A DNA stretch of 64,000 nt from NCBI RefSeq assembly GCF_003600685.1, contig NZ_CP032084.1, positions 1,116,001 to 1,180,000 of the forward strand. Direction: 5' to 3'. This DNA comes from Achromobacter sp. B7. GTDB lineage: Bacteria > Pseudomonadota > Gammaproteobacteria > Burkholderiales > Burkholderiaceae_B. Position numbers and translations under genes: made by a program. Shown piece by piece: positions 30,250 through 38,895 of the stretch; the stretch's first letter is position 1; every line of letters begins with the position of its first letter. The notes beneath the pieces were generated by a model. That model worked only from the letters and a program-made list of their open reading frames with translations, did not search any database and was not told where the DNA came from.

Positions 30250-30279
30250 TGCGGTGATGCGGTGATGCGGTGATGCGTG
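30247..30279. repeat. 9-bp tandem repeat, about 3.7 copies, containing the yaaA stop
   Basis: Unit TGATGCGGT repeated from 30247; the first TGA is the stop codon of yaaA. Nine is a multiple of three, so copy-number change would leave the stop in place. Confidence 0.93.
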
Positions 30280-30397
30280 GACGGCGTGGTGCGTTGACGC
30301 CGTCATCAGTCGACGCGGTAAGCGCGCGGTTGACGTGAGTACTGTTCCACGTCTTCGCGCGCTTTGCCCGTCTTGCGGGTTACCGATACCTTCGCCT

Positions 30398-32698
30398 TCA
30401 GGCCGCCGCCGCCAGCGGCGGTGCGTGCGTCGGGTCGGCCAGCGCCTGCAATTCCTGGCGAATCATGTGCGAGGCCTTCAGCATCTGTTTCAGCGGATAG
30501 GCCAACGCCGCCTGCTCTCCGGATGTGTCGAACTGCGTGGGCAGGGTGGTGGCGATCTGCGGGCGCTTTTCGTCCAGCAGGTCGACCATGCCGTTCATGG
30601 CAAGCTGCACCGCCTCGGGCGTTTTGGGCAGCGCGGCCAGGATGGGAATCGCCGCCGTGATCTGTGATGCCAGCACGTGGTTCTGGATCAGCAGGTTATT
30701 CAATTCCGGCACGCTTTGCTGGTGCGACTTTGGCTCGCTCATCATTCGATAGAACGCTTCGGCGAAGTTGCTGAACGCAATGTGCACGTTCTTGCGCGCC
30801 AGCCGCCAGGCCAGGTCGGCGTCGATGACGGCGGGCGTGTCGGCCGCGGATGTGGCAGTGGGGCTGGCGGCGGGGGATGCAGGGGGTGTGCCGGCAGTCG
30901 TGGCGGCATTCGTGGCGGTAGCTGTGGCCGCGTTTGACGGCGCGCCATGCGCCTGCATGGCTTCCACGTAGCGCAGGCCCGCAACCAGGTACTCGCGGTT
31001 GGCGCGCGTGGCGGCGGCCGCCAGCGGCTTCAGGTAGCGCGCTTCCCACCACGGCAGGATGTAGCTGCATATCAGCGCCAGCGCGCAACCCAGCAGCGTG
31101 TCGATGGCGCGTTCGCCAATCACCGACATCGACACGGTGCCCGGCGACACGAAGTGGAACACCAGCACCACGAAGAGCGTGTTGAATATGGCGCTGGCCA
31201 TGTAGTTCAGCTGCACCAGGCTGTTGCCCATGATGCAGGCGCCCAGCAGCACGGCGAACAGGATCTCGGGGCTGTCGGTCAGGTTGAACAGCAGCAGGGC
31301 GCAGATGCAGCCGATCAGGGTGCCGCCCAGGCGCCAGCCGTTGCGCTGCCGCGTCAGCGCGAAGCCGGGCTTCATGATGATGACGATGGTCAGCATGATC
31401 CAGTAGTTGTGCGCGGAAAACTCCGGCGACAACCAGCGGCTGGCCAGCGTCATGGCAATGGCGGCGGCGGCCGTCACGCGCAGCGCATAGCGAAAATGCG
31501 GGGAATCCAGCCGCAGGTTGCTGGTCAGGAGCCCAAAGCGGAATTCCTGCCGCGAGATGAATCGCGTCAACGACTTGTTGATGCGCAAGACGTCGGTGGG
31601 CTTGGCGTCGGGCGATGCCGCCGTGTGGTCCGCCAGGCGGTCCACGATGCGGGCCGAATTGCGCAGGCGGCGCAGCACCTGGATGATCAGCGCCAGCATC
31701 TCGGGTTCGCGTTCGCCCAAGCCTTGCTGTTTCAGCTGTTCGATTTCGTATTCGATGGCGCGCAGCTCGGCCTTGGCGCTGCTGCGGTATTGCACCGGGC
31801 GGCCGCGCGACACGTCCAGCGCGATGCGATTCAATTCCAGCGACATCTTGACCAGCGCGTCACGCATGAACATCAGGCAGTCGTTGCCGGCCAGCGTGCG
31901 GCGCAGCGACGCGTAGTCGGTATGCGTGGCAACCAGCGTGTCCAGCAATTGCAGCATGTCCACGAACATGTTCCAGATCATCACGCGCTGGCGGTCACCC
32001 ACGCCCTTGCCGCGTGGCAGCGCGCGCAGCACCATGTCGCGCGCGGCCTGGTGCTTTTCCGTCATGATCGACTGGCGCTGGATCAGTGCGCGGTAGGCCT
32101 CGTCCAGGTCGGCCGTTTCGTCGTAGAAAGCGGCGCGAGCCGCCACATAGTCGGCGGTGGCGAACAGCGCCACCGACATGGCCTGCTGTTCTTCGCGCAG
32201 CCAGAACAGGCGCGAAAAGCCCAGGCTGAAGACCACGTAGAACAACGCGCCGCCCAGCGTCGCGGCGGCATGCGCCAGCACTTGGTGCGGCTCCAGCGGC
32301 GAATGCATGGTCAACGTCATCAGCAACAGGCCGGCAAAGCCGATCAGCCCGCCGCGCTTGCCGAACACCGTGAACATCGAATAGACAAAGCACTGCGCAA
32401 TCACCACCAACCAGATCAGGACGGGGTTGCTGGAGGCCAGGCCGGTAATGATGACGGTAAGCGTACCCAGCGCCGCGCCGCCCAGCATTTCGTTGGTGCG
32501 ATGGCGCTGCGGCCCGCCCGGCTGGTCGATGATGGCCAGGCACTGCGCGCCAAACGTGGCGACCAGCCCGGTGGTGTAGTTGCCGAACAGCCCACCCAGC
32601 ACCAGCACGGGCAACAGCATGCCAACCCCCTGGCGCACCCCCCCGAAGAAGTAGTGGCTGTAAAGGAAGCGTCGGATGCTGGCGATGCGCAAATCCAT
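30398..32698 (-). CDS. FUSC-family inner-membrane protein (YccS/AaeB-like)
   Basis: A 766-residue protein with two blocks of transmembrane helices (about residues 20-175 and 420-560), each followed by a soluble helical domain, as in YccS/YhfK and aromatic-acid efflux AaeB proteins. N-terminal block: GVRQGVGMLLPVLVLGGLFG; C-terminal FUSC_2 block: RYALRVTAAAAIAMTLASRWL and NYWIMLTIVIIMKPGF. An Ala/Thr/Pro-rich insert (about 605-640) looks like a flexible linker. ATG at 32696-32698; readthrough to 32965 is rejected because it runs through the intergenic repeats. No MFP partner gene is adjacent. Confidence 0.92.
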   Translation of the reverse strand: MDLRIASIRRFLYSHYFFGGVRQGVGMLLPVLVLGGLFGNYTTGLVATFGAQCLAIIDQPGGPQRHRTNEMLGGAALGTLTVIITGLASSNPVLIWLVVIAQCFVYSMFTVFGKRGGLIGFAGLLLMTLTMHSPLEPHQVLAHAAATLGGALFYVVFSLGFSRLFWLREEQQAMSVALFATADYVAARAAFYDETADLDEAYRALIQRQSIMTEKHQAARDMVLRALPRGKGVGDRQRVMIWNMFVDMLQLLDTLVATHTDYASLRRTLAGNDCLMFMRDALVKMSLELNRIALDVSRGRPVQYRSSAKAELRAIEYEIEQLKQQGLGEREPEMLALIIQVLRRLRNSARIVDRLADHTAASPDAKPTDVLRINKSLTRFISRQEFRFGLLTSNLRLDSPHFRYALRVTAAAAIAMTLASRWLSPEFSAHNYWIMLTIVIIMKPGFALTRQRNGWRLGGTLIGCICALLLFNLTDSPEILFAVLLGACIMGNSLVQLNYMASAIFNTLFVVLVFHFVSPGTVSMSVIGERAIDTLLGCALALICSYILPWWEARYLKPLAAAATRANREYLVAGLRYVEAMQAHGAPSNAATATATNAATTAGTPPASPAASPTATSAADTPAVIDADLAWRLARKNVHIAFSNFAEAFYRMMSEPKSHQQSVPELNNLLIQNHVLASQITAAIPILAALPKTPEAVQLAMNGMVDLLDEKRPQIATTLPTQFDTSGEQAALAYPLKQMLKASHMIRQELQALADPTHAPPLAAAA

Positions 32699-32769
32699 GG
32701 GGGCGGGGCCTAATTCTCGCGATGCGGCAAGTATATAGATGCGCCCGCGAGTTAGGGCCTTTCTCCGCC

Positions 32770-32879
32770 GGGCCGCCCCAAGGGGAAAGCTGCCCCCTTT
32801 GGGGGCAGAGAGCGCACGAAGGGCGCGAAGCGTGGGGGCCCCTTTTTCCGCTGGGCCGCCCCAAGGGGAAAGCTGCCCC
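32770..32879. repeat. Two identical 27-bp direct repeats (dispersed-type), 83 bp apart
   Basis: GGGCCGCCCCAAGGGGAAAG followed by CTGCCCC occurs at 32770-32796 and again, identical, at 32853-32879. Each copy contains GCCCC/GGGG complementary blocks and could fold as a hairpin. They sit upstream of both the FUSC gene and the ilv operon. Confidence 0.93.
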
Positions 32880-33336
32880 GCTGGGCGGGCATATATTTTG
32901 GGGTTGGATGATTGCCGGACTGTCCCGCAATTCGCCTTGCATCGCGCGTGCAACGGTCGCTTCACGCCGATTTGCTACCTTTGACGCAACGCGGTAAATT
33001 CCATCTCTTGCGCCGGTCTGCCTATCCGATACCGGTGCGTTGAGGCGGATGGTAACGGGTCACCTCCCCAGTCATCCCGCCGCAGTGATACTTGCTGTTG
33101 GCCGCGCCACAAGCGTGTGTTGCCAAAGCTTCCATTTCGACCTCCAGCGTCCCCCAGGGGCGTTTGCACTGCGTTCTGTCGAGCGTGTGCCGGGTCGGCA
33201 GGGTGTCCGGGTGGCGTGGCTCCGTGAGCCGCTAAGCGCCGGATCATGTTGTCGTAGCCGGTATGGGTTCCGTTGCCGCCGTATCCGGGCGAGCAGCAGT
33301 CAGGGTTGCAGGGCCGGTACTGAAAGGAAATACAAC
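32880..33336 (+). promoter_or_regulatory. Long leader/promoter region of the ilvBHC operon
   Basis: More than 450 bp without a supported gene. Possible promoter TTGCTA (32972-32977), 18-nt spacer, TAAATT (32996-33001), leaving a leader of about 330 nt. A hairpin with CCCC/GGGG arms (about 33143-33160) is followed by TTT. No leader peptide rich in Ile/Val/Leu with its own stop was found. The long leader suggests transcript-level control, but the mechanism is not readable by eye. Confidence 0.4.
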
Positions 33337-35052
33337 ATGGAAATGAATGGCGCCGATATCGTCGTGCGCTGCCTGGCCGATGAGGGCGTGGAACACGTTT
33401 TCGGCTATCCCGGCGGCGCAGTGCTTTACATCTACGACGCGATCTTCAAGCAAGACAAATTTCAGCATATCCTGGTTCGTCACGAGCAAGCCGCCGTGCA
33501 CGCCGCCGATGCCTATTCGCGCTCGTCGCAAAAGGTTGGCGTCTGCCTCGTGACCAGCGGCCCGGGCGTGACCAATGCCGTCACCGGCATCGCCACTGCC
33601 TATATGGATTCCATCCCCATGGTCATCATCAGCGGGCAAGTGCCCACTGCGGCCATCGGCGAAGATGCGTTCCAGGAATGCGACACCGTCGGCATCACGC
33701 GTCCCTGCGTCAAGCACAACTTCCTGGTGCGTGACGTCAAGGACCTGGCCGAAACCATGCGCCGCGCGTTCTATATCGCGCGCACGGGCCGCCCCGGCCC
33801 GGTGCTGGTCGATATCCCCAAGGACATCACCGTCGCGCAGTGCAAATACACGCCGCCCAAGGGCGAGATCTCGATGCGTTCCTACGCGCCCGTCAACAAG
33901 GGCCACCAGGGGCAAATCAAGAAAGCCGTGCAGATGCTGCTGGCCGCCGAACGGCCGATGATCTACACGGGTGGCGGCGTCATCCTGTCGAACGCCGCGC
34001 CTGAGCTCAACAAGCTGGTGTCGCAACTGGGCGCGCCTTGCACCAGCACCCTGATGGGTCTGGGTGGGTACCCGGCCAGCAGCGGCCAGTTCGTGGGCAT
34101 GCCCGGCATGCACGGCACGTACGAAGCCAATATGGCGATGCAGCACTGCGACGTGCTGCTGGCCATCGGCGCGCGTTTCGATGACCGCGTGATCGGCAAC
34201 CCCAAGCACTTTGCGCAAAACGCCCGCAAGATCATCCATATCGATATCGATCCGTCGTCGATCTCCAAGCGCGTGCGCGTGGACGTCCCGATCGTCGGCA
34301 ACGTCAAGGATGTGCTGGCCGACCTGTCCGCCCAATTCGAAGTGGCGGCCGCCGAGCACAAGCCCGCGTCCATCACCAAGTGGTGGGAGCAGGTGGAAAC
34401 GTGGCGCGGCAAGGAATGCCTGAAGTTCGCCAACTCGGACGAAGTCATCAAGCCGCAGTACGTGGTGGAAAAGCTGTGGGAAGTGACGGGCGGCGACGCC
34501 TTCGTCACGTCCGACGTGGGCCAGCACCAGATGTGGGCGGCCCAGTACTACAAGTTCGACAAGCCGCGCCGCTGGATCAACTCCGGCGGCCTGGGCACCA
34601 TGGGTGTGGGGCTGCCGTACGCGATGGGCGTGCAGATGGCCAACCCTGGGCACGACGTTGCCGTCATTACCGGCGAAGCGTCGATCCAGATGAACATCCA
34701 GGAACTGTCGACCTGCCATCAATACCGCCTGACGCCCAAGATCGTCTGCCTGAACAACCGTTTCTTGGGCATGGTCCGGCAATGGCAGCAGATCGATTAC
34801 GGCTCGCGCTATTCCGAGTCCTACATGGATTCGCTGCCCGACTTCGTCAAGGTGGCCGAGGCCTATGGCCACGTGGGTCTGCGCATCGAGCGTCCGGCGG
34901 ATGTCGAACCCGCGCTGCGCGAAGCCTTTGGCAAGCACAAGGAACGCCTGGTCTTTCTGGACTTCATCACCGACCGCACCGAAAACGTGTGGCCGATGGT
35001 CAAGGCCGGCCGTGGGCTGACCGAAATGCTGCTTGGCTCTGAAGACCTGTAA
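33337..35052 (+). CDS. ilvB: Acetolactate synthase large (catalytic) subunit
   Basis: A 571-residue TPP enzyme, first step of valine/leucine/isoleucine synthesis. Catalytic Glu50 (RHEQAAVHAADAY), central FAD-domain segments and C-terminal TPP/Mg region. The usual GDGS at the Mg motif reads GEAS here (residues 446-449), while the downstream NN (CLNNRFLGMVRQW) is kept. ATG at 33337 has AAAGGA upstream; the frame is also open for 99 codons before it but those residues do not look like protein. Directly followed by ilvH (10-bp gap) and ilvC. Confidence 0.97.
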   Translation: MEMNGADIVVRCLADEGVEHVFGYPGGAVLYIYDAIFKQDKFQHILVRHEQAAVHAADAYSRSSQKVGVCLVTSGPGVTNAVTGIATAYMDSIPMVIISGQVPTAAIGEDAFQECDTVGITRPCVKHNFLVRDVKDLAETMRRAFYIARTGRPGPVLVDIPKDITVAQCKYTPPKGEISMRSYAPVNKGHQGQIKKAVQMLLAAERPMIYTGGGVILSNAAPELNKLVSQLGAPCTSTLMGLGGYPASSGQFVGMPGMHGTYEANMAMQHCDVLLAIGARFDDRVIGNPKHFAQNARKIIHIDIDPSSISKRVRVDVPIVGNVKDVLADLSAQFEVAAAEHKPASITKWWEQVETWRGKECLKFANSDEVIKPQYVVEKLWEVTGGDAFVTSDVGQHQMWAAQYYKFDKPRRWINSGGLGTMGVGLPYAMGVQMANPGHDVAVITGEASIQMNIQELSTCHQYRLTPKIVCLNNRFLGMVRQWQQIDYGSRYSESYMDSLPDFVKVAEAYGHVGLRIERPADVEPALREAFGKHKERLVFLDFITDRTENVWPMVKAGRGLTEMLLGSEDL

Positions 35053-35062
35053 GGAGGCCACC

Positions 35063-35554
35063 ATGAAGCACGTGATTTCCGTCCTCCTCGAAAACGAACC
35101 CGGCGCGCTGTCGCGCGTGGTGGGGCTGTTTTCCGCGCGGGGCTACAACATCGAAACCCTGACCGTGGCGCCCACCGAGGATTCCACGCTGTCGCGCATG
35201 ACGATCGTGACGACCGGTTCCGATGAAGTCATCGAACAGATCACCAAGCACCTGAACCGCCTGGTGGATGTCGTTAAAGTGGTGGACCTGACCGAAGGCG
35301 CCCACATCGAGCGCGAGCTGATGCTGGTGAAGGTGCGCGCCGTTGGCAAGGAACGCGAAGAGATGAAGCGCATGGCGGACATTTTCCGTGGCCGCATCAT
35401 CGACGTGACCGACAAGTCCTACACCATCGAATTGACCGGGGTGCAGGAAAAAGTACAGGCCTTCCTGGAAGCCCTGGACCGCAGTGCCATCCTTGAAACC
35501 GTACGCACCGGCGTGTCCGGCATCGGACGCGGTGAACGGATTTTGAAGATTTGA
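35063..35554 (+). CDS. ilvH: Acetolactate synthase small (regulatory) subunit
   Basis: A 163-residue regulatory subunit. N-terminal ACT domain (MKHVISVLLENEPGALSRVVGLFSARGYNI) binds valine for feedback inhibition; the C-terminal ALS_ss_C domain starts at about residue 85. Length is standard (160-165). AAGGAGG lies 6 nt before the ATG. The gene sits between the catalytic subunit and ilvC. Confidence 0.98.
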   Translation: MKHVISVLLENEPGALSRVVGLFSARGYNIETLTVAPTEDSTLSRMTIVTTGSDEVIEQITKHLNRLVDVVKVVDLTEGAHIERELMLVKVRAVGKEREEMKRMADIFRGRIIDVTDKSYTIELTGVQEKVQAFLEALDRSAILETVRTGVSGIGRGERILKI

Positions 35555-35594
35555 CCGGCCTTCCAGGCCACGCCACACCCTACATCTGAATTAA

Positions 35595-36647
<1,053 letters not shown>

Positions 36648-36690
36648 TCGACGTCCGGTGCGGGGCTGGCCCCGCGCCCCGTCCTCAAAG

Positions 36691-36723
36691 ACGGCATGCT
36701 CGCAAGGGCGTGCCGTTTTTTTT
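36691..36723 (+). terminator. Rho-independent terminator of ilvBHC
   Basis: Stem ACGGCATGC / GCGTGCCGT (one G-U pair), loop about 9 nt, then T8. Confidence 0.92.
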
Positions 36724-36815
36724 ATGGCCTTTTCGTCAGGCACGGCTCTTGCTCTATCCCGCAAGCGGGGCCATATGAGTTAACCTTTCACAGTCCGTTG
36801 TAAGTTATTGAGACT

Positions 36816-37592
36816 ATGCCCAATTTTTCCATGCGCGATTCCGAGAACCGCCACCGAAGCATCTACTTGCTGCCCAACGCATTCACCACCGCGGCGCTGT
36901 TCGCGGGGTTCTATGCCGTCGTGCAGGCCATGAATGATCGCTTCGAAGTCGCCGCCATCGCCATTTTCGTGGCGATGGTGCTTGATGGCATGGATGGCCG
37001 CGTCGCCCGGTTGACCAATACGCAGTCTGCCTTCGGCGAGCAATATGATTCGCTGTCGGATATGACGTCGTTTGGCGTTGCGCCCGCGCTGGTCATGTAC
37101 GAATGGATCTTGAACGACCTGGGCCGCTGGGGTTGGCTTGCCGCCTTCGTCTATGTCGCCGGCGCCGCGCTGCGCCTGGCACGCTTCAATACCAATATCG
37201 CCGTCGTCGACAAACGCTATTTCCAAGGCTTGCCCAGCCCGGCGGCCGCCGCCTTGGTTGCCGGCTTCGTCTGGCTGGCTGTCGATAACAAGCTGCCGAT
37301 CCATGACAGCCTGATGGCCTGGGTGGCCTTTACGCTGACCATGTACGCCGGCATCACCATGGTGTCGAACGCGCCGTTCTTCAGCGGCAAGAGCTTTGCG
37401 CTGGGCCGCAGCGTGCCGTTCTGGGGCATCTTGTTGGTGGTGGCCGTGTTCGTGTTCGTGTCCAGCGATCCCCCGGTGGTGCTGTTCGGCCTGTTCGTGC
37501 TGTATGGTCTTTCGGGCTGGGTCATGTGGGCGTGGCGCTGGAACAAGGCGCGCCGCCTGACGCAAGAGCGTCGCGGGCAGTCATCCTCCTGA
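36816..37592 (+). CDS. pssA: CDP-diacylglycerol--serine O-phosphatidyltransferase
   Basis: A 258-residue integral-membrane phospholipid enzyme making phosphatidylserine. The CDP-alcohol phosphotransferase motif is complete: Asp57-Gly-x-Asp60-Gly61-x-x-Ala64-Arg65, then Gly74, Asp78 and Asp82. About seven hydrophobic segments follow. Many Burkholderiales have a phosphatidylserine decarboxylase gene between ilvC and pssA; none is present here. Confidence 0.95.
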   Translation: MPNFSMRDSENRHRSIYLLPNAFTTAALFAGFYAVVQAMNDRFEVAAIAIFVAMVLDGMDGRVARLTNTQSAFGEQYDSLSDMTSFGVAPALVMYEWILNDLGRWGWLAAFVYVAGAALRLARFNTNIAVVDKRYFQGLPSPAAAALVAGFVWLAVDNKLPIHDSLMAWVAFTLTMYAGITMVSNAPFFSGKSFALGRSVPFWGILLVVAVFVFVSSDPPVVLFGLFVLYGLSGWVMWAWRWNKARRLTQERRGQSSS

Positions 37593-37621
37593 CCGCTGTC
37601 GGTATTACTTACCGCTCACAC

Positions 37622-37649
37622 AAAACCCGCCAGTCGGCGGGTTTTGTAT
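37622..37649. terminator. Bidirectional rho-independent terminator between pssA and a convergent lipoprotein gene
   Basis: AAAACCCGCC / GGCGGGTTTT, 4-nt loop. A-run on the left and T-run on the right allow termination from both sides. Confidence 0.92.
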
Positions 37650-37660
37650 TTCATCTTTGA

Positions 37661-37702
37661 CGTTGGACGTTGGACGTTGGACGCTTGACGTTTGGCGTCG
37701 GG
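37661..37702. repeat. 7-bp tandem repeat (CGTTGGA), 3 perfect and 3 degenerate units
   Basis: Three perfect CGTTGGA copies are followed by CGCTTGA, CGTTTGG and CGTCGGG. It lies between the terminator and the 3' end of the convergent lipoprotein gene. Confidence 0.88.
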
Positions 37703-37721
37703 CGATTATTGCCCGGACACC

Positions 37722-38240
37722 TTAGCGCCACATGAACCTTTCATCGTCATACATCGGGTCCGGGCCAGGATGGAAGTGCGTCAGCTTGCTGCCGTCGCGG
37801 CTCATGTAGACGTACATCAGCGAATTCCAGACGCCGTTTTCCTTGTAGCGATACGACCACACGACTTCGCGCTTTTCGCCCAGCCCTGCCTCTTCGATGC
37901 GGGCGGGCGGACCAAATTCACAGCGCACCCGGTCCGGCCCCCAATCGCCGACTTCCAGCACCTTGAAGTGCGCGTCCGTCAGCAAAGGCACGACAGGACC
38001 CACGCGCCCATCGGTGCCCACGTTGGTGCCCCAGGCAAATTGCCCCATCGGCTGCTGGGTCCAGATGACGCGTTGCCCGCCGCCCGCTTGCGGGCAGGTG
38101 TAGTTGGGCTTGCCAAACTGGGTCAACACATCGGCGTAAGGCGTGCCGGGCGGCACCTGGGCCAGGTTCGCGCAGGCGGCCAGGCCGGTCAGGGCCAGGG
38201 AGGCGAGGGTGATGCGGGCTGTTCTGTAATATTTAGACAT
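37722..38240 (-). CDS. Outer-membrane-type lipoprotein, SmpA/OmlA-like
   Basis: A 172-residue lipoprotein: signal peptide with lipobox LTGLAAC (lipidated Cys near residue 23), then a PPGTPYADVLTQFGKPN segment resembling the BamE/OmlA fold start, and a mixed region with WSYRYKENGVWNSLMYVYMSRDG. AGAGGAG precedes the ATG. The function is unknown; the SmpA_OmlA similarity suggests an envelope-scaffold role. It is convergent with pssA. Confidence 0.8.
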   Translation of the reverse strand: MSKYYRTARITLASLALTGLAACANLAQVPPGTPYADVLTQFGKPNYTCPQAGGGQRVIWTQQPMGQFAWGTNVGTDGRVGPVVPLLTDAHFKVLEVGDWGPDRVRCEFGPPARIEEAGLGEKREVVWSYRYKENGVWNSLMYVYMSRDGSKLTHFHPGPDPMYDDERFMWR

Positions 38241-38325
38241 CTATTGCTCCTCTAGGCGCCGTGGGCGCTTGCCGGCCTCTGCCGAACAGGCGAAACCGTC
38301 TCTGGGGTAATTCTAGCGTTTCAGC

Positions 38326-38534
38326 TATAATCACCGAGCTTTATCAAACGTATTGATTGATTTTGCAAGATGCTTTGCGCCGGCAGTCCGGCTGCACGGT
38401 AGCCGAAAGCGGCCACTTTGCAGCTATTGAAGCAGCAGTGAGAAAGCAAAAACGCTTATCGCCGGGTCTTACGCAAATTTTTCCCAACCACGTCAGGGCA
38501 CCTCGGCCCTGTCGCATGTCCGAAGAGGTCATCA
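38326..38534 (+). promoter_or_regulatory. rpsO promoter -10 and long structured leader
   Basis: TATAAT at 38326-38331 is a consensus -10; the -35 is weak. The transcript would have a leader of about 195 nt, ending with a CAGGGC/GCCCTG hairpin (38494-38511) just before the GAAGAGG ribosome site at 38521. S15 commonly represses its own translation through leader structures near the start, so this is a candidate autoregulatory element. Confidence 0.5.
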
Positions 38535-38804
38535 ATGTCTGTAGCTGACATCAAGAAATCCGATATCGTTGCGCAGTTCCAACGCGCTCAAGGCGATACC
38601 GGCTCCCCCGAAGTTCAGGTGGCTCTGCTCACCGCCCGTATCAACGAACTGACCGGTCACTTCAAAGAACACATGAAGGACCATCACTCGCGCCGCGGTC
38701 TGCTGCGTATGGTCAGCCGTCGCCGCAAGCTGCTCGACTATCTCAAGGGCCGCAATCCCGATTCGTACCGCGCTCTGATCGAAAAACTCGGTCTGCGCAA
38801 GTGA
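38535..38804 (+). CDS. rpsO: 30S ribosomal protein S15
   Basis: An 89-residue S15 with the family hallmarks [24 protein letters not shown] and HHSRRGLL. Binds 16S rRNA early in 30S assembly. Starts at ATG with GAAGAGG upstream. The gene is followed by pnp, the near-universal rpsO-pnp pair in proteobacteria. Confidence 0.99.
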   Translation: MSVADIKKSDIVAQFQRAQGDTGSPEVQVALLTARINELTGHFKEHMKDHHSRRGLLRMVSRRRKLLDYLKGRNPDSYRALIEKLGLRK

Positions 38805-38830
38805 TCGACGGGGCTGGCTCCCCATGACGC

Positions 38831-38874
38831 AACCGTGGTCGGTGCGACGTATTGTCGCAGCGGCCACGGTTTTT
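38831..38874 (+). terminator. rpsO-pnp intergenic hairpin (attenuator/RNase III-type)
   Basis: Two-tier stem: AACCGTGG with CCACGGTT (outer) and GCGAC with GTCGC (inner), then TTTT. It resembles the rpsO terminator and pnp processing hairpin of enterobacteria and lies 22 bp before the pnp start. Confidence 0.8.
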
Positions 38875-38895
38875 CATTTGTAAGGAATAATCGTC

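Noticed and set aside
32770..32879. Insertion sequence ends
   Set aside because: The two copies are direct, not inverted, are only 83 bp apart and enclose no transposase or target duplication.
32699..32965. N-terminal extension of the FUSC protein
   Set aside because: It translates the two 27-bp intergenic repeats into duplicated low-complexity residues. The family start is at 32698.
33040..33336. In-frame N-terminal extension of acetolactate synthase
   Set aside because: Open for 99 codons but cysteine/arginine-rich and unlike the family. The ATG at 33337 has a good ribosome site and the normal N-terminus.
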